In this document: positions 24,465-32,863 of the stretch, one piece after another
Position numbering within the stretch: position 1 is the first letter of the stretch
Layout: each line of letters starts with the position of its first letter
Assembly (NCBI GenBank): GCA_023421505.1
Contig: JAEZTJ010000081.1
Coordinates: 62,001-126,000 of the forward strand
Length of the DNA stretch: 64,000 nt
Source of the DNA: Bacillota bacterium
GTDB taxonomy: Bacteria > Bacillota > Clostridia > Lachnospirales > Lachnospiraceae
Direction: 5' to 3'
Notes under the pieces: model-generated
Seen by the model: the letters and a program-made list of their open reading frames with translations, nothing else
Database searches by the model: none
What the model was told of the DNA's origin: nothing
Program-made: the position numbers and the translations under genes

Positions 24465-25487
24465 ATGCATATGTCCGATGCTTTGATATCGACTGCGGTT
24501 GGTTCCACAATGGCAGCCGTATCGACAGGTGCAGTTGGTTACAGCATAAAAAAAATAAAAGCTGCTGATTTAAGTGACGGTAGAATACCAATGATGGGGG
24601 TTATGGGGGCATTTGTATTTGCAGCACAGATGATTAATTTTACCATACCGGGAACTGGCTCCAGCGGGCACATTGGCGGAGGAATACTGCTTGCAGCGTT
24701 ACTTGGACCTTATCCTGCTTTTCTTACCATCACCTCGGTATTGATTATTCAGGCATTGTTCTTTGCAGACGGCGGACTGCTGGCCTTGGGTTGTAATATA
24801 TTTAATATGGGCTTCTTAACCTGCTTTGTTGCTTATCCGCTGATCTACAAGCTGATATTAAGAAAATCCATCAAGCCAAAGAAAATCTCACTGGCGGCAA
24901 TACTTGCTGTTGTAGTCGGTCTACAGTTAGGTGCCTTCGCTGTAGTAACGGAGACTACGGTTTCCGGTATTACTGAGCTGCCTTTTATGGTATTTGTACT
25001 TCCAATGCAATCAATCCATCTGGCAATCGGAATAGTGGAAGGATTAATAACCGGTGCTGTATTATGCTTTGTCTATAGGACACGTAAAGAAATCATCACA
25101 AATACACTGGAGAAATCAAATAACCATAAATTTTCGAAGAAGAAAGTATTAATATTCTTTGCAGTAGCTGCCGTAGTAATCGGAGGATTTTTATCATACT
25201 TTGCTTCATCCAATCCGGATGGTTTAGAGTGGGCTATTCAGGGTATTGTCGGTGATAAGGAGCTTGCTAATAATTCTGACTCCCATGCTAGCGCAGAAAA
25301 GTTACAGAGTAAAACCGCTTTACTTCCGGATTATACCTTTGAAGGGAAGGCTAAGGACAACAAGCTTGGAACAGGCCTATCCGGACTGGTTGGCGGTGCT
25401 GCTACCTTAACGGTAACCATATTAACAGGTGTGGTTGTGGTCAGATATAAAAAAATGAAGGTAAAAAAGCTGTCTAAAGCCGATTGA
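24465..25487 (+). CDS. nikMN: Nickel/cobalt ECF transporter substrate-binding subunit, NikM-NikN fusion
   Basis: Begins MHMSDAL, the N-terminal His-containing motif by which CbiM/NikM proteins bind the metal. Several membrane helices follow to residue 210 (GSSGHIGGGILLAALLGPYPA is conserved). The C-terminal part has a helix, a FASSNPDGLEWA segment (the PDGLE domain of NikN/CbiN) and a last membrane helix, so two subunits are fused in 340 residues. It imports Ni2+ or Co2+ for the cofactor made by the lar genes. Starts 30 bases after larB; the next gene begins at its end. Confidence 0.9.
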   Translation: MHMSDALISTAVGSTMAAVSTGAVGYSIKKIKAADLSDGRIPMMGVMGAFVFAAQMINFTIPGTGSSGHIGGGILLAALLGPYPAFLTITSVLIIQALFFADGGLLALGCNIFNMGFLTCFVAYPLIYKLILRKSIKPKKISLAAILAVVVGLQLGAFAVVTETTVSGITELPFMVFVLPMQSIHLAIGIVEGLITGAVLCFVYRTRKEIITNTLEKSNNHKFSKKKVLIFFAVAAVVIGGFLSYFASSNPDGLEWAIQGIVGDKELANNSDSHASAEKLQSKTALLPDYTFEGKAKDNKLGTGLSGLVGGAATLTVTILTGVVVVRYKKMKVKKLSKAD

Positions 25488-25540
25488 TTTGGAAAACGCT
25501 AATCTATAGTAAAAGTAAGAAGAAGGTTAAGGGTATCACA

Positions 25541-26344
25541 TTGTCATCGATGAATAGATCATTTCAACAAATAACAGCATTAGAGGAATTGGTACAAAGG
25601 GATACTATACTGAATAGAGTACCAACTACTTTAAAACTAATTGTAACACTAATTTATATTGTTGTAGTAATTTCCTTTCAGCCGGATAATTTGAGTGGAT
25701 TAATGGTATTTACCTGTTTTCCAATATTTCTCATTATCATCGGTGAGATTCCGATAAAGCTTCTAATAACCAGATGCAGCCTTGCTTTACCATTCGCATT
25801 TTTTGCGGGAGTATCCAATCTGTTTCTTGATCAGGATATCCTTTCTCATATCGGAGGACTGAAGATTACATATGGGATGGTAACCTTTGGTTCTCTTATG
25901 CTGAAGGCAGTACTAACTGTAATGGCAGTACTATTATTAGCGGCATCAAGCAGTATGAATAAATTGATTTACGCATTAATCAATCTGCGAGTGCCCTCCT
26001 TACTTGTTATTCAGCTTATGATGACCTATCGTTACATGAATGTATTACTGAATGAGGCATCCCTTATGTACCATGCTTATCTGCTTCGTGCTCCCAGACA
26101 GAAGGGAATTAAAATGAAGGATATGGGAACATTTCTTGGACAGTTAATCTTAAGAAGTACAGATCGGGCAGAAAGAATTTATCATGCGATGCAATGCAGA
26201 GGCTTTGAAGGAAGAATAGCCTTCTCTAGGAGGGAGCGGCTAGACTTTAAAGGACGGGTTATCGTGGTGATAGCAGGTGGCCTTATGATTTTATTAAGAC
26301 TAATACCGCTTAGTGAACTAATCGGAGGGTGGTTTTTGTCTTAA
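25541..26344 (+). CDS. nikQ: Nickel/cobalt ECF transporter transmembrane subunit
   Basis: CbiQ/NikQ T-component: several membrane helices (about 30-130), and ATPase-contacting motifs of the family near LLRAPRQKG and the end helix with YHAMQCRGFEGR. It couples the NikMN subunit to the ATPase encoded next. The start is uncertain. TTG 25541 has AAGGG seven bases upstream and gives a normal N-terminus; ATG 25550 is close by; an in-frame TTG at 25484 overlapping the nikMN stop would add 19 basic residues. Confidence 0.88.
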   Translation: MSSMNRSFQQITALEELVQRDTILNRVPTTLKLIVTLIYIVVVISFQPDNLSGLMVFTCFPIFLIIIGEIPIKLLITRCSLALPFAFFAGVSNLFLDQDILSHIGGLKITYGMVTFGSLMLKAVLTVMAVLLLAASSSMNKLIYALINLRVPSLLVIQLMMTYRYMNVLLNEASLMYHAYLLRAPRQKGIKMKDMGTFLGQLILRSTDRAERIYHAMQCRGFEGRIAFSRRERLDFKGRVIVVIAGGLMILLRLIPLSELIGGWFLS

Positions 26345-26429
26345 GATTAATATAATATAGCGTCAAAAGTTTATTGTAAGTAATTTGTTTCTAATTTAAC
26401 CTGAAAAGGTAATAATAAGAGGTGCAGTA

Positions 26430-27158
26430 TTGGTAAAAATTCATGATTTAGAGGTATGTTATTCTGACGGGCATCAGGCACTTAATAAAATAAGCTTTGA
26501 GATGAAGGAAGGCGAGACAGTGGGCCTGATCGGTTCCAATGGAGCTGGAAAGTCCTCCTTACTTAAAGCAATGGTAGGTATTTTACTACCGGTAAAGGGT
26601 AGTATCTTAATAGATGAAATATCGGTGGCTAAGAAAAATCTAAGGATGGTACGGGAAAAGGTAGGAGTTGTATTTCAAAATCCGGAGGATCAGTTGTTTA
26701 TGTCCAATGTTTATGATGATATTGCCTTTGGACTTAGAAATATGGGGGTGAGTGAAGCTGATGTGAAGAATAGGATCACCTCTGTATTAAAATCACTTGG
26801 TATTGAGCGAATGCTTGATCATAATTCGTCCAAGCTTTCAGGCGGTGAACAAAGACTGGTGGCTATTGCTACTGTGATGGTTATGGAGCCAAGAATTGTA
26901 TTATTTGATGAGCCTACCTCATTTCTTGACCCCAAGACCAGAAGGAACCTAATTAAGCTTCTCAAGGAATATAAGATTACAAAGCTGATTGCAACTCATG
27001 ATTTAGATATGGCGCTGGAGCTGTGCGATAGAATTATCATCCTTAAGGAAGGTGAGGTCTTTAAACAGGGGATAGCAAAGGAACTGTTATCCAATCAGTC
27101 TTTAATGGAACAGGCTAATCTTGAGCTTCCTTTTTGTCTTCAGTCTGGCAGGTATTAA
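26430..27158 (+). CDS. nikO: Nickel/cobalt ECF transporter ATPase
   Basis: CbiO/NikO-type ABC ATPase: Walker A GSNGAGKSS, Q-loop VFQNPEDQLF, signature LSGGEQR, Walker B IVLFDEPTSFLDP and ATHD. All key residues are present. Starts with TTG at 26430 after AGAGGTG. The last 44 bases overlap the 3' end of the convergent larE gene, an unusually tight arrangement. Powers the nickel importer formed with the two preceding products. Confidence 0.92.
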   Translation: MVKIHDLEVCYSDGHQALNKISFEMKEGETVGLIGSNGAGKSSLLKAMVGILLPVKGSILIDEISVAKKNLRMVREKVGVVFQNPEDQLFMSNVYDDIAFGLRNMGVSEADVKNRITSVLKSLGIERMLDHNSSKLSGGEQRLVAIATVMVMEPRIVLFDEPTSFLDPKTRRNLIKLLKEYKITKLIATHDLDMALELCDRIIILKEGEVFKQGIAKELLSNQSLMEQANLELPFCLQSGRY

Positions 27159-27999
27159 TTTTGATATCCATACTGCCGGATCGAAAACCCTCTAAATCTA
27201 AGGTGATATAAAGAAAGCCTAGTTCCTTTAATTTATCTATAATATAATCTTTTTGGTTAAGAAAAAGTGAAAAGTCCTCTTTGTCAACCTCTATACGGAG
27301 AATATCCTGATGCAATCTTAAGCGTACATTATAAAAGCCTAAGTCTTTAATCAATTTTTCACCCATGTCAATTCTATGTAACAGCTCATAATCGAAACTG
27401 GTTCCATACGGAAGTCTGGTAGCAAGACAGGGAGCCGAGGGTTTATCGGAGGAGGCCAAACCAAGCCAGGCTGCTAAAGACCTTATTTGCTTTTTCGTGA
27501 TTTTTAAAGAAAGCAGTGGACTATGAATGCCTAATTCCGTTAGTGCCTGCATACCAGGGCGGTAGGAGTTTAAGTCATCATAATTACTTCCGTCAACCAG
27601 ATAGGAGTAGCCTTCCCTATGTGCATAATTAATCAGCGATTGAAACAAGAGCTTCTTACAACGATAACACCGGTCGATTGGATTATGAGTGAGCTCTGAG
27701 TCTTCAAATTCGTCTACGATTATTGTTTTATGAATAGCTCCATAACTTAAAGCAGCTTCCCTTGCTTCTTCCATATCACCATGAGGGTGAAGCTTTGTCT
27801 CGAAGGTAACAGCCAGTACAGATCGATTAACCTCCTTTCCAACATCACAGGCGATCTTAAGCAGTAAACTGCTGTCAACACCGCCGGAAAAGGCGATTGC
27901 TATTCCCTCCTTTGCATGGTTAAAAAATATGTCCTTTAGACTGCTAAGTAGTACGGCATTCTGATCTGTATCTAATGGATTGGTTGCGAATTCATTCAT
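27115..27999 (-). CDS. larE: LarE, sulfur insertion enzyme for the nickel-pincer cofactor
   Basis: A PP-loop ATP pyrophosphatase with AFSGGVDSSLLLK (36-48). LarE adenylates the carboxylate made by LarB and converts it to a thiocarboxylate. Three cysteines stand at conserved places: Cys111 and Cys114 in DRCYRCKK, and Cys191 in APCLATRLPYG. Family knowledge: some LarE enzymes use one sacrificial Cys, others hold a 4Fe-4S cluster with three Cys. This layout fits the cluster type. 294 residues, normal. Its 3' end overlaps the convergent nikO. Confidence 0.9.
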   Translation of the reverse strand: MNEFATNPLDTDQNAVLLSSLKDIFFNHAKEGIAIAFSGGVDSSLLLKIACDVGKEVNRSVLAVTFETKLHPHGDMEEAREAALSYGAIHKTIIVDEFEDSELTHNPIDRCYRCKKLLFQSLINYAHREGYSYLVDGSNYDDLNSYRPGMQALTELGIHSPLLSLKITKKQIRSLAAWLGLASSDKPSAPCLATRLPYGTSFDYELLHRIDMGEKLIKDLGFYNVRLRLHQDILRIEVDKEDFSLFLNQKDYIIDKLKELGFLYITLDLEGFRSGSMDIKINTCQTEDKKEAQD

Positions 28000-28233
28000 T
28001 TCTTTTCATCTCCTGAGTAAGAAGTCAAATTTATCATGTTGGATAACGATTAGGCTTCCTGTTTGAGAAGCGTTTATTATACTTTACTGATAAGAAAGCC
28101 TTATTTAAATGTATAAAATAGCAGGTAAGAATATATCATTCCTTCAATCATTTAGTATCTATATAAGAAAACTAGCTACCAACATCCTTTGTCAGATAAA
28201 GCTCGCTTTCGTTACGAAGCCTTGATGCTTAAA
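28000..28233. other. Gap between larC and larE
   Basis: 234 bases with no gene seen. Both flanking genes read leftward, so this is a long spacer within the larC-larE direction. Possible separate promoter for larE; no clear boxes found. Confidence 0.3.
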
Positions 28234-29607
28234 TTATTCTTGTCTAAGATAGAAGTCTTGAACATAATGATACATTGTCATATAATCCTTACCTGATTTA
28301 ATACATAAACGCTTAATACTTTCATACTCCGGGTAAATAAAGGTATGATTATTAAAGGTACAGAGCTTTATCTGTGCTTCGCCATAAGGAGTAGCGATTG
28401 TTTTTTGAACACGGGGTAATACGGTACGAACTGATTCGTATTTCCGAATTCCTATGGTGGTTGTATGAAGGAAGATTATCTCTTCCAGCTTTGTAATATC
28501 TCCTTCAAGACATATCACGCCTAATAGATAGGCAGGACGATTCTTTTTCATATAGATCGGGGTATAATATACATCCTTTGCACCGTTTTGAAGCAGTAAT
28601 TCCATTGCGAATGCCAGCGCCTCGCCCGTACAGTCATCTAAATTTGCCTCTAATACCCATATCTTATCATTTACTGGTTTGTTTTCAATTGCATCTTCAA
28701 TCAGCATGGCCCTTAATATACCTGCATTTCCGGCGTAATTACGTTTACCGGCGCCCAGACCGAGCTTTAGAATTTTCATTTCCTTTGGAAGGGTATCTCC
28801 GGTTTTGATAGCTGCTACAATCGCTGCCCCGGTTGGTGTTACCAGTTCACCTTTTACCGAAGTTATATGAAGGGGAAGCTGATGTTCTGCAGCTATATTG
28901 ACTACAGCCGGAACCGGTATCGGAAGAAGACCGTGCTGGCATTCAATCTGCCCGGTGCCTTCATATAACTCAGATACGATTACCTTCTTAATACCCAGGT
29001 TATCAAGACAAATAGCAGCTGCTACAATATCTACAATAGAATCAATTGCTCCTACCTCGTGAAAATGAACCTCCTCTAAAGACTTAGCGTGTGCCTTTGC
29101 TTCAGCGACGGCAATAATGTGAAATATCTTTTTGGCTAATTGTTTAGCACAATCCGTTATTTCAGAAGCATCAATGATAGAATTGATTTCATATAAATTC
29201 CGATGCTCATGATGTCCAAGCTTTAAGGTAGAAGCGGATGAGGCTGCCTGCTGGCCATTCGAGTGTATGAGCTCATGGGAATGTTCGTGCTCATGGGAAT
29301 GTTCGTGATTATGGGAATGTTCATGATCATTGAGATGCCTGTTATCATGGGGATGTTCATGCTTATGAAATTGCTCACTATCAAACTCATGATTGTGTAA
29401 ATCCTGGTCTAAAATCACATCGAAATCGCAGGCATCAATACTATTTTTAGCTCTGCGGCCTATTACAATTTTATATCCATCAACCTTAAGGCTACTTAAG
29501 CCCTCCAGTAATACCTTCTGATCCGCTCCTAAATCGAGGAGTGCAGCAACTGTCATATCTCCACTGATTCCGGAGTAGCATTCTAAATATAATGTCTTCT
29601 CATTCAT
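28234..29607 (-). CDS. larC: LarC, nickel insertion enzyme, single continuous frame
   Basis: LarC inserts Ni into the bisthiolated pyridinium cofactor using CTP. N-terminal LYLECYSGISGDMTVAALL and central EVHFHEVGAIDSIVDIVAA, GLLPIPVPAV and TPTGAAI are family signatures. In Lactiplantibacillus the protein is made from larC1 and larC2 by a programmed frameshift; here 457 residues are one open frame. Residues 71-115 hold 17 His in HEHSHNHEHSH-like repeats, a probable nickel store or delivery patch. It reads leftward upstream of larE. The start at 29607 has only a weak ribosome site. Confidence 0.93.
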   Translation of the reverse strand: MNEKTLYLECYSGISGDMTVAALLDLGADQKVLLEGLSSLKVDGYKIVIGRRAKNSIDACDFDVILDQDLHNHEFDSEQFHKHEHPHDNRHLNDHEHSHNHEHSHEHEHSHELIHSNGQQAASSASTLKLGHHEHRNLYEINSIIDASEITDCAKQLAKKIFHIIAVAEAKAHAKSLEEVHFHEVGAIDSIVDIVAAAICLDNLGIKKVIVSELYEGTGQIECQHGLLPIPVPAVVNIAAEHQLPLHITSVKGELVTPTGAAIVAAIKTGDTLPKEMKILKLGLGAGKRNYAGNAGILRAMLIEDAIENKPVNDKIWVLEANLDDCTGEALAFAMELLLQNGAKDVYYTPIYMKKNRPAYLLGVICLEGDITKLEEIIFLHTTTIGIRKYESVRTVLPRVQKTIATPYGEAQIKLCTFNNHTFIYPEYESIKRLCIKSGKDYMTMYHYVQDFYLRQE

Positions 29608-29769
29608 TGGTAATTCTCACTTTCAGTAATTTATTAATTAGTATATACGTGTTATGATACATATAACCGTATACAATTTACTGCTATTAATTATAGCATT
29701 ATGAGATAATTAAGGCAAATACACAATATTAGTATTTGAAAATTAATTAAAAGAAGGAGCTTTGCCTGT

Positions 29770-30378
29770 ATGGAAAAAGAGCTGTCACAGATGACGCGGG
29801 AAGAGCTATGGAAGCTATTTCCCATTATATTAAAAGACCATAATACGGTATATAAGAACTGGTATGAGGAGGAGAAGGAAGCTATTATTAATAATTTAGG
29901 AGAAAAAGGCTTAATCAGAATTAATCATATTGGAAGTACGGCGGTAGAAGGATTATTAGCCAAGCCGACTGTGGATATCCTTCTGGAAATTGATAAAAAG
30001 TGTGATATTTTTAAGCTTATTGACCCGATAAAAGCGATGGGATGGCTGCTGATGCAGGAGCAATATGACCCGGAACCGCATCTTGCTTTTAATAAAGGTT
30101 ATACGGCAAGGGGCTTTGCCCAAAAAGTTTATCATCTGCATGTTCGTTATTTTGGAGACTGGGGTGAATTATATTTTCGGGATTATCTAAGAGAGTATAG
30201 CCAGGTTGCTTTAGAATATGGTGAATTAAAGCAGAGGTTCAAGAAACAGTATGAATATAACAGGGATGCTTATACCGAGGCCAAGACTGAGTTTGTATCA
30301 AAATATACCGAGCTAGCTAGGGAGTATTACAAAGACAAGTATAAAGTAATAGATGATATGAAACAAGAGCAACGATGA
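29770..30378 (+). CDS. GrpB family (UPF0157) nucleotidyltransferase-fold protein
   Basis: About 200 residues with the GrpB-family pattern INHIGSTAVEGLLAKPTVDILLEI, in which GST and the later acidic pair match the nucleotidyltransferase fold, followed by LHVRYFGD. The biological substrate of the family is not established. AAGGAG lies 11 bases upstream of the ATG. Single gene; an inverted repeat overlaps its stop codon. Confidence 0.85.
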   Translation: MEKELSQMTREELWKLFPIILKDHNTVYKNWYEEEKEAIINNLGEKGLIRINHIGSTAVEGLLAKPTVDILLEIDKKCDIFKLIDPIKAMGWLLMQEQYDPEPHLAFNKGYTARGFAQKVYHLHVRYFGDWGELYFRDYLREYSQVALEYGELKQRFKKQYEYNRDAYTEAKTEFVSKYTELAREYYKDKYKVIDDMKQEQR

Positions 30379-30429
30379 ACGTAGCATCAGAGGTATAGGA
30401 TCATTTCATTTAGACTTTACCGTTCATCG
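30373..30429. terminator. Possible bidirectional terminator
   Basis: CGATGAACG pairs with CGTTCATCG 40 bases on, spanning the grpB-family stop and the space before the convergent GNAT gene. Large loop, weak T run, so only moderate support. Confidence 0.4.
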
Positions 30430-30451
30430 CAGCACTTATCTATAGTATTAT

Positions 30452-30727
30452 TTACTTCATTAAAACATCGGAGCATTCCGGGTGTTCTTCAAACCATTTT
30501 ACTGCGTAGCTGCAGCTGAGTGTAGCTTTTAGATTATTTTCTCTAAGCTGAGTTACGGCTTCTTCCATTAATTTACCTGCAATACCTTGTCCACGGAGAG
30601 AGCCATCAACATAAGTATGATCGATATTAACTATATTATCCTTAACCTTCGGAAAGGTAACTACCGCTGTCATATGGTTATTATCATCGTTTAAGTAAAT
30701 TTTATTTTGTTCATGAATAAATATCAT
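30452..30727 (-). CDS. Small GNAT-family (YjdJ/NATD1-like) N-acetyltransferase
   Basis: 91 residues, with the acetyl-CoA loop in SLRGQGIAGKLMEEAV and a C-terminal CSYAVKWFEEHPE, as in the short YjdJ/NATD1 type. Family members acetylate unknown small substrates. ATG follows AAAGGAA. Monocistronic on the minus strand. Confidence 0.85.
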   Translation of the reverse strand: MIFIHEQNKIYLNDDNNHMTAVVTFPKVKDNIVNIDHTYVDGSLRGQGIAGKLMEEAVTQLRENNLKATLSCSYAVKWFEEHPECSDVLMK

Positions 30728-30763
30728 AGATTATTCCTTTCTAATATACTATCCTAATAACAA

Positions 30764-30787
30764 GCTTGCCTTTGAATTAGTCTGTGC
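30764..30787 (+). repeat. Dispersed intergenic repeat, copy 3
   Basis: CTTGCCTTTGAATTAGTCTG TGC, one base different from the core in copies 1 and 2, again preceded by AATAAC. Confidence 0.55.
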
Positions 30788-30797
30788 TTCTTGAATA

Positions 30798-30815
30798 GAG
30801 GGGCGAAAGCCCCTC
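30798..30815 (-). terminator. Hairpin downstream of ferredoxin gene
   Basis: GAGGGGC, loop GAAA, GCCCCTC, 80 bases past the stop of the leftward ferredoxin gene. Only a weak T run on either side. Confidence 0.5.
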
Positions 30816-30894
30816 CATATTAAGCGTACTTTCGGAAATTCTCTGGTATGCAGTTTTATGACTTGCTTTGGCATAGAGAGAGTAATTTTAAGTA

Positions 30895-31086
30895 CTATTC
30901 AAATAGATCAATAACACTGACGGGACATCCATCTCTGGCTTCCTCAGCCTGCTTTAATACATTTTCAGGGATATCTCCTTCAATTGCCTGTGATACTTCA
31001 TTCTCATTGTAGCTAAAAACTTCAGGACATACATCAATACATAAACCGCAACTGATGCAGCCGTCTTGGTCCACAGATGCTTTCAT
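30895..31086 (-). CDS. Single-cluster [4Fe-4S] ferredoxin
   Basis: 63 residues. DGCISCGLCIDVCPEVF supplies Cys10, 13 and 16, plus an extra Cys20, and DGCPVSVI near the end gives the fourth ligand. This is the mono-cluster ferredoxin type of Clostridia and Thermotoga. It acts as a soluble low-potential electron carrier. ATG has AAAGGAG eight bases upstream. No redox partner is encoded next to it. Confidence 0.92.
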   Translation of the reverse strand: MKASVDQDGCISCGLCIDVCPEVFSYNENEVSQAIEGDIPENVLKQAEEARDGCPVSVIDLFE

Positions 31087-31204
31087 TAGAATTCTCCTTT
31101 CGTTATTATATATTTCCAGAATAATGTGAAACTAGATATATTATGCTTTCTATCTTCCTAATTTATTCGAAAGAATAATACATTTTATATTGGAGAAACT
31201 TCAT

Positions 31205-31233
31205 TTGAAGATTCAACCTGACCGTGCTATAAT
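31205..31233 (+). promoter_or_regulatory. Promoter of the flavin-reductase-like gene
   Basis: TTGAAG, 17 bases, TATAAT; 95 bases upstream of the start codon. Confidence 0.65.
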
Positions 31234-31327
31234 CTTGCTTTGTAATATTAATTATATATTTATATATCGGATATATCATAATATCATTTAATAGGGTCAG
31301 TAATATTAATCAGTAAGGAGTACAATA

Positions 31328-31894
31328 ATGTTTGAAAAAGAATTCTGGAAACCTGGAAATATGCTATATCCAATTCCTGCCGTAATGGTAAGCTGCGGAA
31401 GAATGGAGGAAAAGCCAAACATCATAACAATAGCCTGGGCCGGAACAGTCTGCACCAATCCTGCCATGGTCAGTATATCTATTCGGAAAGAACGGTATTC
31501 CTATGATATGATTAAGGAAAGCAGAGAATTTGTCATTAATCTGGTTACAAAAAAGCTACTTAGGCAAGCCGACTATTGCGGTGTAAAATCAGGCAGAGAG
31601 GTAGACAAATTCAAGGAAATGAAACTAACACCTATGAAAGCAAAGGAAGTTTCAGCCCCATTAATCGGAGAAAGTCCAGTTAATATCGAATGTGTAGTAA
31701 AGGATATTCTTGAACTCGGTTCACATGATATGTTTATTGCAGAGGTGGTAAATGTAGCGGTAGACAAGGAACTCATGGATCAGAAGGGCCGTTTCCAGCT
31801 TAATCAGTCAGGTCTCATCGTCTTTTCCCATGGAGAATACTTTGGACTTGGTGAATTACTTGGCAAGTTTGGGTATTCCGTTAAGAAAAAATAA
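31328..31894 (+). CDS. Flavin reductase-like domain protein (FMN-binding)
   Basis: 188 residues of the flavoredoxin/flavin reductase-like fold: PIPAVMVSCG at the start, TIAWAGTVCTNPAMVSISIRK around the FMN phosphate site, SREFVINL and a C-terminal GEYFGLGELLGKFGYSVKKK as in anaerobe flavoredoxins. Probably an electron-transfer or flavin-reducing protein in the cytoplasm. AAGGAG precedes the ATG. Single gene with its own promoter and terminator. Confidence 0.88.
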   Translation: MFEKEFWKPGNMLYPIPAVMVSCGRMEEKPNIITIAWAGTVCTNPAMVSISIRKERYSYDMIKESREFVINLVTKKLLRQADYCGVKSGREVDKFKEMKLTPMKAKEVSAPLIGESPVNIECVVKDILELGSHDMFIAEVVNVAVDKELMDQKGRFQLNQSGLIVFSHGEYFGLGELLGKFGYSVKKK

Positions 31895-31899
31895 AAGTA

Positions 31900-31921
31900 T
31901 CGGGTGTCTTACGACACCCGA
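31900..31921. terminator. Bidirectional terminator
   Basis: TCGGGTGTC, loop TTAC, GACACCCGA. It lies just after the flavin reductase stop and includes the last codons of the convergent phosphoesterase gene. Confidence 0.65.
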
Positions 31922-32811
31922 GTTTGAAAATAATCTAATAATCTTTCTGGCCCCTCTAATACCTCACGTCCTACATATAAGGTTCGATCAGGTCTTGTTA
32001 ATACTGCCCATTTTACCAGTGCTATGGTTCCGTTTTTTATTTCGATTGCAGTAATGCATCGTGGATGAACACAGCTTCCATCATTAAAATAGAGTGCTTC
32101 GCCAGGCTTTGGAAATACCGGTCTGTGGGTATGACCGCAAATAAGCAGCTGTTGATTTTTGGTAGACCAATCAGATAGCTTCTTTTCAATAGAATTCTTA
32201 CGTTCATTATTCTTAGCAGCACTGGTCGGATCTTTTACACCAATCAGTTCCAAGGGCTTCCATACATAACGGACTAAAAATCTTGATATTTTCCATAGAT
32301 CAGAGTTCATAAAATCTCCCTGATGTCCATGAGTAAGGAGAATTTGATATTTGGTATTACGATACTTAAGTAGGAGTCCTTCATTCATTTCAATACCTGG
32401 GAAGAGAGCTAAATGCGATTGAACATTATCGCAATAAAAATCATGACATTTTGTCTTAGCAAATCTGGGATCTCTCTTAATGATATCATGATTGCCGTAA
32501 AGCATATGGAAGCGGTAATCCTTATATAATAAAGACATCAGCCAGAAGGCATCACTATGCGCACTTATGATATCCTCGATTTTTCTGTTTTCCCATAATT
32601 CATCACCGTCTCCCAATTCAATATACGTATATCCGTTATCATAGTAATAGTAAAGTGCTGCAAAAAACACATTCTGATTGTTCGAAAAATTATCTCCCCA
32701 GCTGCCGTTTCCCCTATGACAATCGCTCATAATTACAATACGGGAGCTTTCGTCAAAGGTCATCACTTTTGCTTGCTCTAGTACCTGGGATAAACGTTTT
32801 GAAGCAGACAA
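31909..32811 (-). CDS. Metallophosphoesterase (calcineurin-like)
   Basis: 300 residues with every metal-ligand block of the fold: SDCHRG, LGDGDEL, YGNHD, THGHQGD and CGHTHRP. The enzyme would hydrolyse a phosphoester or pyrophosphate bond in the cytoplasm; the substrate is unknown. The order and an HGHQGDF block recall UDP-2,3-diacylglucosamine pyrophosphatase-like proteins, but lipid A is not expected here. Start is TTG 32811 with GGGAG upstream. Its last codons sit inside a terminator hairpin. Confidence 0.88.
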   Translation of the reverse strand: MSASKRLSQVLEQAKVMTFDESSRIVIMSDCHRGNGSWGDNFSNNQNVFFAALYYYYDNGYTYIELGDGDELWENRKIEDIISAHSDAFWLMSLLYKDYRFHMLYGNHDIIKRDPRFAKTKCHDFYCDNVQSHLALFPGIEMNEGLLLKYRNTKYQILLTHGHQGDFMNSDLWKISRFLVRYVWKPLELIGVKDPTSAAKNNERKNSIEKKLSDWSTKNQQLLICGHTHRPVFPKPGEALYFNDGSCVHPRCITAIEIKNGTIALVKWAVLTRPDRTLYVGREVLEGPERLLDYFQTRVS

Positions 32812-32863
32812 TGGTTTCGCTCCCTTCTTTAAACATTTAATCTACGGTATAATGATTATATAC

